Below, piece after piece: positions 37,885 to 47,236 of a DNA stretch of 64,000 nucleotides. Under the pieces are notes generated by a model. That model did not search any database. It had not been told where the DNA came from and saw only the letters and a program-made list of their open reading frames with translations. Position 1 is the first letter of the stretch. Every line of letters begins with the position of its first letter. Origin of the DNA: Arthrobacter silviterrae (GTDB lineage: Bacteria > Actinomycetota > Actinomycetes > Actinomycetales > Micrococcaceae); the NCBI RefSeq assembly GCF_011045165.1, contig NZ_JAAKZI010000004.1, positions 62,001-126,000 on the forward strand. Reading direction: 5' to 3'. The position numbers were made by a program, and so were the translations under genes.

Positions 37885-38940
37885 CTACGCCCCCATGAGG
37901 TGGACGGCGCCAAAGGCAAGTGCAGCTATCAGCGCCCAGGAGCAGAGCGCCATGACGGTGGCCCGGGCTCCCGTGTGCAGCAGCTGGCGAACCCGCACGG
38001 ATGCCCCCAGCCCGAACAGGGCCGCACCGAGGGCCACGTCCTGCGCAACGGAGCCGGCCTCAATGGCAGCGTGGGGCAACAGCCCGGTGGTGCGCAGCAC
38101 GATCATCGCCAAGAACCCGATCACGAACAGCGGAACCACGGGTGGGAAGCGCGGCCTTTCGGCGCCGTCGTCCGGGGCGCCCGCGGCCAGCGCAAGGCGG
38201 GTGTGCCGGCGTCGTTCCAGGCCGCCCACCACACCGACAATTGGCGCCAGCAGCACCACGCGGGTCAGCTTGACCACGATGGCGGCGCTCAAGGCCACCG
38301 TCCCCGCCGTCTGTGCCGTGGCAACCACCTGGCCGACGTCGTGCACGCCGGCGCCCACCCACTGGCCGAACTGGAGCGCGGTCAGGCCCAGCGGGTGCAT
38401 GAGCAGTGGCAGCACGCCGATGGCCAGCGTGCCACACAGCGTGACAAGGGCCACGGGCAGCACGGTGTCGCTGTGTTTGGTCCCCTTGACTGCGGCCATG
38501 GCGCCAATGGCGGACGCCCCGCAGATGGAGAAGCCCGTGGCAATCAGGAGCGGGGTGTCGCCGTCGAGCCTGAACAGCTTGCCCAGCGCGAAGGTGCCGG
38601 CGAAGCTCAGGAGCACCACGCCCACAATCAGCGCCACGCTCACCCAGCCCAGCGCCGCAATGTCCCCGAGGCTGAGCTTGAGCCCCAGAAAAATGATCCC
38701 AACGCGCATGAGGTGCTTGCCGGCGAAGTTCAGCCCCTTCCTCAGGGGCCCCTCGCACAGCGATGCGGTCCCCGGCAGGTTGACCGCGGCAATTCCCAGC
38801 ACGACGGCGATGGTCATGGCCGGCAGCATCGGCACCACCTGGTGGACTGCCAAGGCGACGCCGACGGCAGCCAGTGCCGCCGCCAGGCCTGGAAGCAGCC
38901 GGGCTGTGTTTGCCCGCCAGCCGTCCGCGGCTGTTACCAC
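37885..38940 (-). CDS. YeiH-family putative sulfate exporter (UPF0324)
   Basis: Membrane protein of 351 aa with about ten hydrophobic segments. Family markers are GLNFAGKHLMRVGIIFLGLKLSL, the central ATGFSICGASAIGAMAA and the GAGVHDVGQVVATAQ segment. Some relatives are proposed to export sulfate or sulfite-derived anions; the substrate here is unproven. The GTG start overlaps the stop of the zinc-ribbon SDR gene by 7 bp, making it the third coupled gene after glgC. Confidence 0.88.
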   Translation of the reverse strand: MVTAADGWRANTARLLPGLAAALAAVGVALAVHQVVPMLPAMTIAVVLGIAAVNLPGTASLCEGPLRKGLNFAGKHLMRVGIIFLGLKLSLGDIAALGWVSVALIVGVVLLSFAGTFALGKLFRLDGDTPLLIATGFSICGASAIGAMAAVKGTKHSDTVLPVALVTLCGTLAIGVLPLLMHPLGLTALQFGQWVGAGVHDVGQVVATAQTAGTVALSAAIVVKLTRVVLLAPIVGVVGGLERRRHTRLALAAGAPDDGAERPRFPPVVPLFVIGFLAMIVLRTTGLLPHAAIEAGSVAQDVALGAALFGLGASVRVRQLLHTGARATVMALCSWALIAALAFGAVHLMGA

Positions 38941-40373
38941 GGGCTCTGCCGATAGTCCTTGAGGAAGACCCCAAACTGGTCTTCGCCGGATTCTCCCATG
39001 ACGATGGGATCGTAGACCCGGGCGGCGCCATCCACCAGGTCAAGGGGGGCGTGGAAGCCCTCCTCGGCGAGGCGCACCTTGGTGTAGTGGGGGCGCTCGT
39101 CAGTGATCCACCCGGTGTCGACGGCCGTCATGAGTATGCCGTCGGCGTCAAACATTTCCTGGGCGCTGGTGCGGGTGAGCATGTTAAGGGCCGCCTTGGC
39201 CATGTTGGTGTGGGGGTGGCCGGGCCCCTTGTAGGCGCGGGAGAACTGGCCCTCCATGGCGGAAACGTTCACGATGTATTTGCGGCGGGCGGGGGAGGCT
39301 GCCATGGCCGGGCGGAGGCGCGAGACCAGCAGGAACGGGGCCGTGACGTTGCACAGCTGGACCTCGAGCATTTCCAGCGGATCAACCTGGTCCACCACCT
39401 GGGTCCAGCTGTTGATTGCGGCCACGTCGGGGACCAGGCCGCCGGCGTCGATGGCTGTGCCGGCTGCAACCCGTTCAAGCGACGCCGATCCCATGGACAG
39501 GGCGAGGGCGGCAATTTCGTCCCCTCCCATCCGGGGCAGCTCGGACATTTGGCTGGCCAGGGCCAGGGGGTGCTTGTCGTGGGCGTGGCCAAAGGTGACC
39601 AGCTCCGGCATGGGGGTGTCCGTGGGCAGCGGCTCCAGCTCGGCGTCGACCAGTGGCTTGTAGGCGTTGCCGGAGCGCCTGACGGTTTGCGCGGCGTTGT
39701 TGATGATGATGTCCAGCGGCCCTGCCTCGGCCAGGGAATCCGTCAGTGCCATGACCTGGGAGGGGTCCCTGAGGTCAATGCCCACTATGCGCAGGCGGTG
39801 GAGCCATTCTGCGCTGTCTTCCATGGCAGCGTAGCGGCGGGCCGCGTCCTTCGGGAAGCGGGTGGTGATGGTGGTGTGCGCCCCGTCGCGGAGCAGCCGC
39901 AGGGCAATGTACATGCCAATTTTGGCCCGGCCCCCCGTCAGCAGGGCGCGCTTGCCGCTGAGGTCGGTCCGCGCGTCGCGCTTGGAGTGGTTAAAGGCGG
40001 CACAGTCAGGGCAGAGCTGGTGGTAAAAGGCGTCAACCTCTGTGTAGTGCTGCTTGCAGATGTAGCAGGGGCGGGAACGCAGAAGCGTCCCCGCCGTCCC
40101 GCCTGTTGCCGAGGGCTTGAGTTTATTGCCCCGGGTTTCATCATCAATTCGGTCCGGTGCTGCCGTGGCCGTTTTGGCAATTACCGCCCGGTCCGCATCA
40201 TTGACGGCATCCCTTTTAACATTTCTGCGATATCGCTTGACAGCCTTGAACATTTTTCCCGTGGCACGGCGAATACGTATATAGTCCGGATTTTCTTCGT
40301 CGTAAACATGAATATTCTCCAAAACCTTGATGCAATTTTGGATTTCCTCGGGTGTCAGTTCAGCGGCAGTCAC
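38934..40373 (-). CDS. SDR-like oxidoreductase with N-terminal zinc ribbon and non-canonical active site
   Basis: 479-aa protein. Residues 1 to about 135 are an extension with a charged helix-rich part and a zinc-ribbon pattern Cys103-x2-Cys106 and Cys121-x2-Cys124. The Rossmann domain follows, with TGGRAKIG at 146-153 instead of TGxxxGxG and NNAAQTV for the NNAG motif. After the Ser region (VNVSAMEG) the Tyr-x3-Lys position reads TNMAK, so Thr replaces the catalytic Tyr. The first ~70 codons are clearly more AT-rich than the rest. It overlaps glgC by 4 bp and the YeiH gene by 7 bp. Function unknown. Confidence 0.85.
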   Translation of the reverse strand: MTAAELTPEEIQNCIKVLENIHVYDEENPDYIRIRRATGKMFKAVKRYRRNVKRDAVNDADRAVIAKTATAAPDRIDDETRGNKLKPSATGGTAGTLLRSRPCYICKQHYTEVDAFYHQLCPDCAAFNHSKRDARTDLSGKRALLTGGRAKIGMYIALRLLRDGAHTTITTRFPKDAARRYAAMEDSAEWLHRLRIVGIDLRDPSQVMALTDSLAEAGPLDIIINNAAQTVRRSGNAYKPLVDAELEPLPTDTPMPELVTFGHAHDKHPLALASQMSELPRMGGDEIAALALSMGSASLERVAAGTAIDAGGLVPDVAAINSWTQVVDQVDPLEMLEVQLCNVTAPFLLVSRLRPAMAASPARRKYIVNVSAMEGQFSRAYKGPGHPHTNMAKAALNMLTRTSAQEMFDADGILMTAVDTGWITDERPHYTKVRLAEEGFHAPLDLVDGAARVYDPIVMGESGEDQFGVFLKDYRQSPW

Positions 40374-41800
40374 TCCGCAATTTTAGCCGGTTCACCGCCA
40401 GATTCCGATTCAGCCGCTTCCAGCTGGTTGCCGGCCACCTTGTCCATGGTTGCCTCGAGGGCGGCGTCGTCGCGGATCGCCAGCTTCAGTGCCGCCGGAA
40501 GCTCGGCGGCCGCCGCCTTGGCCAGCGCCAGTTCGGCAGCGTCCGGCGGGGAGACCACCTGCCCCTTGGACAACACCGTCAGCCCGGATTCGGTGATGGT
40601 GAATCCGCGTGCGCGGTCCAGCTCATGGTCCACGCCGATGGTGGCGCCTGCCGGGATCTTCACGTTCTTGTCAATGATGGCCCGGCGCACCACAGCCCCG
40701 CGGCCCACCATGACCTTGTCCATGAGCACGGAGTCCTGGACGCGGGCTCCGGTGCCCACGAACACGTCGTTGGAGAGGACTGAATTTTCCACGACTCCTC
40801 CGGACACCACCACGCCGGGGGCCACGATTGAATCCAGCGCGGTGCCGATGGAGTTGTGCTCGCCATGGACGAACTTTGCCGGCGGCGACACGGTGTTCCG
40901 GGTGAAGATGGGCCAGGCCCGGTTGTACAGGTTGAATATGGGCAGCGGCGAGATCAGGTCCATGTGGGCCTCGTAGTAGGAGTCGATGGTGCCCACATCA
41001 CGCCAGTAGTTGCGGTCCCGGTCGGTTGCATCCGGGATGTCGTTGGTGCTGAAGTCGTAGACGAATGCCTCGTCGCGATCCACGAAGTAGGGGATGATGT
41101 CCCCGCCCATGTCGTTCTTGGTGTCTGCCTTCGCGGCGTCCTGTTCGAGGGCCTCCACCAGGGCATCGGTGTCAAACACGTAGTTACCCATCGATGCCAG
41201 GAACTGGTCCGGCGCCTCGGGGAGTCCGGGCGTGGATTCCGGCTTTTCCACGAAGGCGGAGATCTTGTGTGCCCCGACCACGCCGGTGTCGAAGGAGGTG
41301 TCCACTTCGATGACGCCGAACTGGTTGGCCATTTCAAGGGGCTGGCGCACGGCTGCCACGGTGGCGCGGGCCCCGGACTTGATGTGGTTTTGCACCATCT
41401 GTTCAAAGTCCATCCGGTACACGTGGTCGGCCCCGACCACCACCACAATGTCCGGCTCCGCATCCCCGATGAGGTTCATCGACTGGTAGATGGCATTGGC
41501 ACTGCCCAGGAACCAGCTCTTGCCGCGCCGCTGCTGTGCCGGCACGGACGCCACATAATTGCCCAATTGCGTGGACATGCGCCACGTTTCGGAGATGTGG
41601 CGGTCCAGGCTGTGCGACTTATATTGCGTCAACACCACAATTCTGAAGTACCCGGAATTAGCAAGATTTGACAAGGCGAAATCGACCAGCCGGAATCCCG
41701 CAAAGGGGACTGCAGGCTTGGCGCGGTCTGCTGTCAAGGGCATCAACCTCTTGCCCTCACCGCCCGCCAAAACTATCGCCAGAACTTTCTTGACCGACAT
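40370..41800 (-). CDS. glgC: Glucose-1-phosphate adenylyltransferase
   Basis: Makes ADP-glucose for glycogen or maltose-1-phosphate synthesis. The product is 476 aa, with [23 protein letters not shown] at the N-terminus (nucleotide site, about residues 12-34), [20 protein letters not shown] and [19 protein letters not shown]. The last ~65 residues are an Ala/Glu-rich extension beyond the left-handed beta-helix. It is divergent from glgA and leads a three-gene coupled unit with the zinc-ribbon SDR and YeiH genes. Confidence 0.96.
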   Translation of the reverse strand: MSVKKVLAIVLAGGEGKRLMPLTADRAKPAVPFAGFRLVDFALSNLANSGYFRIVVLTQYKSHSLDRHISETWRMSTQLGNYVASVPAQQRRGKSWFLGSANAIYQSMNLIGDAEPDIVVVVGADHVYRMDFEQMVQNHIKSGARATVAAVRQPLEMANQFGVIEVDTSFDTGVVGAHKISAFVEKPESTPGLPEAPDQFLASMGNYVFDTDALVEALEQDAAKADTKNDMGGDIIPYFVDRDEAFVYDFSTNDIPDATDRDRNYWRDVGTIDSYYEAHMDLISPLPIFNLYNRAWPIFTRNTVSPPAKFVHGEHNSIGTALDSIVAPGVVVSGGVVENSVLSNDVFVGTGARVQDSVLMDKVMVGRGAVVRRAIIDKNVKIPAGATIGVDHELDRARGFTITESGLTVLSKGQVVSPPDAAELALAKAAAAELPAALKLAIRDDAALEATMDKVAGNQLEAAESESGGEPAKIAE

Positions 41801-41869
41801 GTGACAACCTCCGACAGCTTGAATGTTGCAAGGAAATGCGCCCCGTGGACGGGTGGAACACCTTCACAC

Positions 41870-41898
41870 TAGAACAACGTCTCCGAAGACACTACATT
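41870..41898 (+). promoter_or_regulatory. Leaderless promoter of glgA
   Basis: TAGAAC (41870-41875) and TACATT (41893-41898) are separated by 17 bp. The -10 ends 6 nt before the GTG at 41905, so transcription should start on or beside the start codon. GGGAGG immediately before GTG is too close to act as a normal ribosome-binding site. Confidence 0.55.
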
Positions 41899-41904
41899 GG
41901 GAGG

Positions 41905-43104
41905 GTGCGTATCGATATTGTGACAAAAGAATTTCCCCCGGAGATTTACGGCGGCGCCGGAGTCCACGTAGCCGAGCTCAGCCGCGTGCTGGCGTCAAAG
42001 GTTGAGCTGCGGGTCCATGCCTTCGGCGCGGACCGCCCGGCAGACTTCCATGGCGCCACGGTTTCCTCGTATGGAAACCTGCCTCAGCTGGCCTCCGCCA
42101 ACCCCGCAATGCAGACGTTGGGGGTGGATCTGCAGATCGTCCCCGACATTGCCGGTGCCGATCTGGTGCACTCACACACCTGGTACGCGAACATGGCTGG
42201 CCACCTGGCTTCGCTGCTTCATGGCATCCCGCACGTGCTCAGCGCCCACAGCCTGGAGCCGTTGCGCCCGTGGAAGGCGGAGCAGCTTGGCGGAGGCTAC
42301 GCGTTGTCGTCCTGGGTGGAGAAGACCGCCTATGAGGCGGCCGCCGCGATCATTGCCGTGTCCGACGGCATGCGCCAGGACATCCTGCGCAGCTATCCGG
42401 ACGTGGACCCGGACAAGGTCAAGGTCATCCACAATGGCATCGACGTCGCCGCCTGGCAGCGCGATGAGAAGGACGACGTCGTCCGTTCCCTTGGGATTGA
42501 CCCGTCCCGTCCCAGCGTGGTGTGGGTGGGGCGTGTTACGCGTCAAAAGGGGGTGCCGTACCTTTTGAAGGCGGCCGCCGCCCTGCCACCGGAAGTGCAG
42601 CTGGTGCTGTGCGCCGGGGCCGCGGACACCCCGGAGCTTGGCGCGGAAGTCAACGCACTCATTGAGGGGCTGAAAGCCGCGCGCGACGGCGTCGTCGTCA
42701 TAGAACGCATGCTGCCGCGCAACGAGCTCATCCAGGTCCTGAGCCACGCCACCGTTTTCGCCTGCCCGTCCATTTATGAACCCCTGGGGATTGTCAACCT
42801 TGAGGCCATGGCGTGCGGGGCCGCCGTGGTGGCCAGTGCCACGGGGGGAATCCCCGAGGTGGTGGCCCACGGAGAAACCGGGCTTTTGGTTCCCCTGGAG
42901 CAGTTGTCGGACGGAAGCGGCACCCCGCTTGACCCGGACAAGTTCGTGGCCGACTTTGCCTCAGCGCTGATCGAAGTCCTCAAGGACCCGGCCCGTGCGC
43001 GGGCCATGGGGGAGAAGGGTCGCGTACGCGCGCAGGACCACTTTTCTTGGGAATCCATTGTGGAACAAACGCTGGACGTCTACCGGAGCGTGCTGCCCAA
43101 ATAG
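41905..43104 (+). CDS. glgA: ADP-glucose-dependent glycosyltransferase GlgA/GlgM (GT4)
   Basis: 399-aa retaining glycosyltransferase of the GT-B fold. In actinobacteria this GT4 form has been shown (as GlgM in Mycobacterium) to make maltose-1-phosphate from ADP-glucose and glucose-1-phosphate; plain glycogen synthase activity is the older label. Motifs are EFPPEIYGGAGVHVAEL at the N-terminus, WVGRVTRQKGVPYLL and the donor-site ACPSIYEPLGIVNLEAMACG. GTG 41905 gives the family-typical RIDIVTKEF start. Confidence 0.92.
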   Translation: MRIDIVTKEFPPEIYGGAGVHVAELSRVLASKVELRVHAFGADRPADFHGATVSSYGNLPQLASANPAMQTLGVDLQIVPDIAGADLVHSHTWYANMAGHLASLLHGIPHVLSAHSLEPLRPWKAEQLGGGYALSSWVEKTAYEAAAAIIAVSDGMRQDILRSYPDVDPDKVKVIHNGIDVAAWQRDEKDDVVRSLGIDPSRPSVVWVGRVTRQKGVPYLLKAAAALPPEVQLVLCAGAADTPELGAEVNALIEGLKAARDGVVVIERMLPRNELIQVLSHATVFACPSIYEPLGIVNLEAMACGAAVVASATGGIPEVVAHGETGLLVPLEQLSDGSGTPLDPDKFVADFASALIEVLKDPARARAMGEKGRVRAQDHFSWESIVEQTLDVYRSVLPK

Positions 43105-43286
43105 GCCAGGAGCCTCGTTGCTGTCATTCATTCAGGCTGGCGTCCACGGGAGATGGTCAATCAGGGTTGCCCAATATTGCCTGTGGATAAGCTGTGGCGG
43201 GCCTGCGCCAATTCGGCTAGCTTGGTAGATAGCTAGGCCGGGGGACCGCGAGGAGGCGGCCTCGGGGGACTGGGGCGGGGGCTCTT

Positions 43287-44024
43287 ATGACAACGGACTT
43301 GCTCACCATTGGGCGCACCATTCATATCTGGGCGGGGCGTGCGGGCCGGGGCCAGGCCGAAGCCAACCCGCCGCGTTCCCGTGTCTTGCATTCCCGTTTC
43401 CTGGCCACGGTTCTGGGTGCCGTGTTGCTGGCGGGCTGCTCATCCGCCGCCCCGCCGGTAGCTGGCAGCGGGTCGCCGGGACACCCACCCACAACAGCAG
43501 CGGCCACCGCCGCCGCAACTGCCGCGCCGACCAATCCGCCGACGCCGGCCTACAAGCCGGCCACGGCGGCCGGCCCGGCACAGAACGTGCCCGTACCCGT
43601 GCTGCCTGCCAAGGCCAAGGAATTCTCCAAGGAAGGCCTGGAAGCCTTCGCCGCCTACTGGTACTCCACCCTCGGCTACGCATATGAGACCGGAAATGTG
43701 GCGCCGATGGTCGCCGTGACTGATCCGTCGTGCAAGTCGTGTGCCGGGGCACAGGAGTCAATCTCGGCCCGGTATGGCGACGGTGGATGGCTGGTGGGAG
43801 GGCAAATGGTGGTGCACTCGTCCACCAGCACTTTCCATGTAACTCCAGAGAGCACTTATCAAGCGATCCTGCTCATTCACCAACAGCGAGTGATCTCTTA
43901 CAACGCGGACAAGACGGTCGACGTCGACATCCCTGCCATGACGCCGCGTGCGGACATAGTCGTTGCTTCGTACCATGACGGACACTGGACTGCTCAAAAG
44001 GCCGAACACCTGACCAAGGACTAA
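43287..44024 (+). CDS. DUF6318-type lipoprotein
   Basis: 245-aa predicted surface lipoprotein. The signal segment FLATVLGAVLLAGC ends in a lipobox with Cys51, followed by an Ala/Thr/Pro-rich linker. The folded domain (KAKEFSKEGLEAFAAYWYSTLGYAYETGN, boundaries about 107-135) and a Cys pair (DPSCKSCAG) match the DUF6318 family of Micrococcaceae, as I recall it. Start may be ATG 43287 or GTG 43383, the latter giving a more usual signal peptide length. From about 43800 the base composition becomes lower in GC. A PKD protein gene follows 2 bp later. Confidence 0.75.
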   Translation: MTTDLLTIGRTIHIWAGRAGRGQAEANPPRSRVLHSRFLATVLGAVLLAGCSSAAPPVAGSGSPGHPPTTAAATAAATAAPTNPPTPAYKPATAAGPAQNVPVPVLPAKAKEFSKEGLEAFAAYWYSTLGYAYETGNVAPMVAVTDPSCKSCAGAQESISARYGDGGWLVGGQMVVHSSTSTFHVTPESTYQAILLIHQQRVISYNADKTVDVDIPAMTPRADIVVASYHDGHWTAQKAEHLTKD

Positions 44025-44026
44025 CG

Positions 44027-44914
44027 ATGACAACGCGTCGGTGGGGCTTAGCCGTATTTTGCACCTTGGTGCTCATAAGTGTCGGCCAAAACTCTTGCAC
44101 AGCAGGCGTCGGGACAAATTTCATAGGTTGGCAGGACCAAGGCGTCCAAACGGACACTTGGAATCGGACGCCTGACGGGATGTACAGCAACCTGCCGAAT
44201 CTTGGTCCGAATGATCCCTATTTGTACAAGTATTCGGCGGCGTGCGCGGCCGTAAACAACTTGGAGCCCACAAGTTGCATGGACGGCCGGGCGGCATGTA
44301 CGCAAGCCAAGGGCGGACGGCTGGTCGACTGGTACCGGTCCCTCAAGCCACCAAGCCCAGTTGAATGGACGCTGATTGCACGCGCAACTTGCATCTATGC
44401 GGAGAAGCCAGTCAGCGTCCTTGATCAAATCGCCGGGAGGATCGAGCACGAGTTCAAGCAACTCCCCGTCGCCCCCGCCACCATCGGCTCCCAGCCCGGA
44501 CCCCACACCCTGCGCGGGAACAACACCAACTTCTACGCCAACGCGACCGAACAAACCTTCAACATCACCCTTCTGGCCCAAGAAGTCCACATCACCGCCA
44601 CCCCCACCGCCTACACCTGGAAGTACGGCGACGGCACCACCCTAGGACCCACCCCCAGCCACGGCGCCCCACTGCCCCAGGACCGCATCGGCGAACCAAC
44701 CAAAACCAGCCACGCCTACACCACCACCGGCAAATACACCATCACCCTCACCACCCACTACACCGGCACCTACACCGTCAACAACGGCCCCACCCTCCCC
44801 ATCCCCGGCCAAGGAAACATCCCCTCCCCACCCCTGCACCTCACCGTCTGGCGCGCCATCACCCGCAACTACGCCGACAACTGCAACCAAAACCCCACCG
44901 GCACCGGCTGCTAA
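44027..44914 (+). CDS. Secreted or anchored protein with PKD-like domain, mosaic composition
   Basis: 295-aa protein with a hydrophobic N-terminus (about residues 7-20) acting as signal or anchor. The C-terminal region has the PKD pattern YTWKYGDGTT and SHAYTTTGKYTITLTTHY. Six or more cysteines lie in the exported part. Codons up to about base 44440 are mixed with many A/T third positions. From there to the stop, nearly every codon ends in C and the coding strand is C-rich and G-poor. It is directly followed by a 31-bp tandem repeat array. Function is unknown; a surface role together with the DUF6318 lipoprotein is likely. Confidence 0.75.
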   Translation: MTTRRWGLAVFCTLVLISVGQNSCTAGVGTNFIGWQDQGVQTDTWNRTPDGMYSNLPNLGPNDPYLYKYSAACAAVNNLEPTSCMDGRAACTQAKGGRLVDWYRSLKPPSPVEWTLIARATCIYAEKPVSVLDQIAGRIEHEFKQLPVAPATIGSQPGPHTLRGNNTNFYANATEQTFNITLLAQEVHITATPTAYTWKYGDGTTLGPTPSHGAPLPQDRIGEPTKTSHAYTTTGKYTITLTTHYTGTYTVNNGPTLPIPGQGNIPSPPLHLTVWRAITRNYADNCNQNPTGTGC

Positions 44915-44944
44915 ACCACCCCACGCACCAACAACCGAGACAAC

Positions 44945-45094
44945 CACGTGGTTATCTCCAACCTCAACGACCGGGCACGTGGTGATCTCCAACCTCAACG
45001 ATCGGGGAGGTGGTGATCTCCAACCTCAACGACCGGGCACGTGGTGATCTCCAACCTCAACGATCGGGGAGGTGGTTATCTCCAACCTCAACGA
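44945..45094. repeat. 31-bp tandem repeat array, five copies
   Basis: Units begin at 44945, 44976, 45007, 45038 and 45069, exactly 31 bp apart. Each has a shared core GTGGTKATCTCCAACCTCAA plus CGA, with a 5-nt linker alternating CCGGG and TCGGG. Copies 1, 2 and 4 begin CAC and copies 3 and 5 begin GAG, giving a partial 62-bp superperiod. The array lies between convergent genes and the same core recurs at 21331-21425. Confidence 0.92.
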
Positions 45095-45109
45095 AGGCTT
45101 TGACGCGAC

Positions 45110-47185
45110 TTAGCGGCGGGCGGCAGCCTTCGCCTTGTGGATCAACACCTTTTCGTCCACGGGTGCGTCCTTGCTGGCCCGCAGGGTGCGGAAGTAATCG
45201 CGGGCCTCGTCCTGGCGTTCGCGCTCAATGCCGCTGGCAATGGTGGCGCGCAGGTGTTCGGGGCCGTAACCAAAGGCGTCCACCAGCTCCAGGGCGTGGG
45301 GGCGCAGCTTGGCCAGCACGCGGTTGACATAGGGTGAAAGTGCCCGGGCCCGCTGCATGGAAATCCGCCCGTTCATCAGGTACCAGTCCAAGTGCTTTTC
45401 CATGAGTGTCAGGCCAAAGAGATCACGCAGCCGCGTGAGCACCTTCCGGGTGCCGGCGTCGTCAATGGTGTGCAAGGCCTCCGTGAACGCCTCCCACTGC
45501 AGCAGCTCGGCGTGGGCGCGCGCTGCCTCGATCAATTCATTCTGGTGTTCGTTGAAGATTTCCGCGCCCCGCTCCTTCGGCAGTTTGGCAGCCTCCTTCA
45601 GGGAAGCGGCCACGGCGGCAACCATGGTCTGCACCCGGTCCGCCAGCATGTCGTGCTGGGTGCCTTCGTCCTTCAATGCCTTCGCCGACTTTTGGGCTGA
45701 CCCGGAGTCGGCAACGAACTGGGCCACCTGCCGCAGCCCCGTCTTGTTCAGCGTCAGGTCTGCGGCCTGCCCCACGACGAAGCGCGCCAGGACGCCGAAG
45801 TCGAGATTGCGGAACTCCTTGGAGTAGTCGGCCAGCAGCCTCTTGGCCACCAATTGCAGGAGCACCGTGTTGTCGCCCTCAAACGTGGCGTACACGTCAA
45901 GGTCGGCACGCAGCGACGTGAAGCGGTTTTCCACCATGAATCCGGCCCCGCCGCAGGCCTCGCGGCATTCCTGCAGCGTGTCGAGGGCATGCCAGGTGGA
46001 CAGTGACTTCAGCGCTGCCGCCAACGTTTCCAGGTCCTGGCGGTCCTCATCCGTGTCATGCGCGCCGGAGAACACGTCGTCGAACTTGACCAGCAGCTGC
46101 TCGTGGGCGAAGGCCGCGGCGTACGTGGTGGCCAGGCGGGGGAGCAGCCGCCGCTGGTGCCGCTGGTAGTCCAGCAACACCACTTCCTCCGTGTCCGACG
46201 CCGCATTGAACTGCCGGCGCTCCGTGGCGTACTTGACGGCAATGGTGAGCCCGACCTTGGCCGCAGCCACTGCGGCGCCATCCAGCGACACCCGGCCCTG
46301 GACCAGGGTGCCCAGCATGGTGAAGAAACGCCGTCCGGGGCTGGCTATGGGCGAGGAATATGTGCCGTCAACGGCAACATCGCCGTAGCGGTTCAGCAAG
46401 TTGGTGCGCGGGATGCGCACGTTGCTGAAATGCAGCCGCCCGTTGTCGATGCCGTTCAGGCCGCCCTTGATGTTGTCGTCAATGCCGCCCACTCCCGGCA
46501 GGAATTCCTTCGTGGCAGGATCGCGCAGCTCAACGTAGAAGGCGTGCACGCCGTGGTTCACGCCGCGGGTGACCAGCTGGGCAAAAACGACGGCGGCCAG
46601 CCCGTCAACGGCCGCATTGCCGATGAATTCCTTCCACGCCGCGCGGAATGGCGTGTTGATGGTGAACTCTTCCGTGGCCGGGTCATAAGTGGCAGTGGTC
46701 GCAATCGAGGCAACGTCGGAGCCGTGGCCAATCTCCGTCATGGCAAAGCAGCCCGGAGTCTCCAGTGACATGATGCCGGGCAGCCACTTGTCCTGGTGGG
46801 CCGCCGTGCCAAGGTGCAGCACTGCGGAACCAAACAGGCCCCACTGGACGCCGCCCTTGATCTGCAAGGATGGGTCGGCGATGACCAGTTCCTCGAAACC
46901 TGCCACATTGCCGCCGTGGTCGTTCTCGCCGCCCAGCCGTTCGGGGAATGCGCGATGGACGCCGTTTTGCTCCACCAGGATGCCCATCTGGCCAAACACT
47001 CGCTTGCGGTGTTCCACATGGCCCAGGCCCTCCACTTTGTGCAGTTCGGGCATGCCGGCCAGTGCACGTGCCTGCAGGCGGACCTCGGCCCACCTGCCCA
47101 GGAGCGCCCTGCCGAGGACTTCGACGTCAACCGCGGCGCCGTCGTCGTGGGCTGGCTTGGCCGAGGGTGTCAGTACGTCAGTCAT
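45110..47185 (-). CDS. Acyl-CoA dehydrogenase/oxidase family protein (long form)
   Basis: 691-aa FAD enzyme resembling acyl-CoA oxidases in size and layout. The middle domain has FAMTEIGHGSDVASIATTATYD and NTPFRAAWKEFIGN, the FAD-domain has ASDTEEVVLLDYQRHQRRLLPRLA and ECREACGGAGFMVENRF. It would catalyse the first oxidation of beta-oxidation, with O2 or an electron carrier as acceptor. It lies 51 bp downstream of the tetR gene on the same strand and beside a FadA2/FabG4/HtdX set, as FadE5 does in mycobacteria. Confidence 0.88.
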   Translation of the reverse strand: MTDVLTPSAKPAHDDGAAVDVEVLGRALLGRWAEVRLQARALAGMPELHKVEGLGHVEHRKRVFGQMGILVEQNGVHRAFPERLGGENDHGGNVAGFEELVIADPSLQIKGGVQWGLFGSAVLHLGTAAHQDKWLPGIMSLETPGCFAMTEIGHGSDVASIATTATYDPATEEFTINTPFRAAWKEFIGNAAVDGLAAVVFAQLVTRGVNHGVHAFYVELRDPATKEFLPGVGGIDDNIKGGLNGIDNGRLHFSNVRIPRTNLLNRYGDVAVDGTYSSPIASPGRRFFTMLGTLVQGRVSLDGAAVAAAKVGLTIAVKYATERRQFNAASDTEEVVLLDYQRHQRRLLPRLATTYAAAFAHEQLLVKFDDVFSGAHDTDEDRQDLETLAAALKSLSTWHALDTLQECREACGGAGFMVENRFTSLRADLDVYATFEGDNTVLLQLVAKRLLADYSKEFRNLDFGVLARFVVGQAADLTLNKTGLRQVAQFVADSGSAQKSAKALKDEGTQHDMLADRVQTMVAAVAASLKEAAKLPKERGAEIFNEHQNELIEAARAHAELLQWEAFTEALHTIDDAGTRKVLTRLRDLFGLTLMEKHLDWYLMNGRISMQRARALSPYVNRVLAKLRPHALELVDAFGYGPEHLRATIASGIERERQDEARDYFRTLRASKDAPVDEKVLIHKAKAAARR

Positions 47186-47236
47186 GAAAATCCTTTTGCT
47201 TGAAATTGTTGGACGGGGAGGAATTGAAGATGGGGG

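Noticed and set aside
38874-40976. 700-codon open frame on the plus strand
   Set aside because: Antisense to the zinc-ribbon SDR and glgC genes, with low-complexity translation and no start signal. It is a shadow.
43182-43190. DnaA box TGTGGATAA (possible origin)
   Set aside because: Only a single box was seen, with no dnaA/dnaN neighbours and no AT-rich unwinding element.
44945-45094. CRISPR array
   Set aside because: The spacing is only 31 bp, intervals between cores are 5-8 nt and recur, and no cas gene is in the window.
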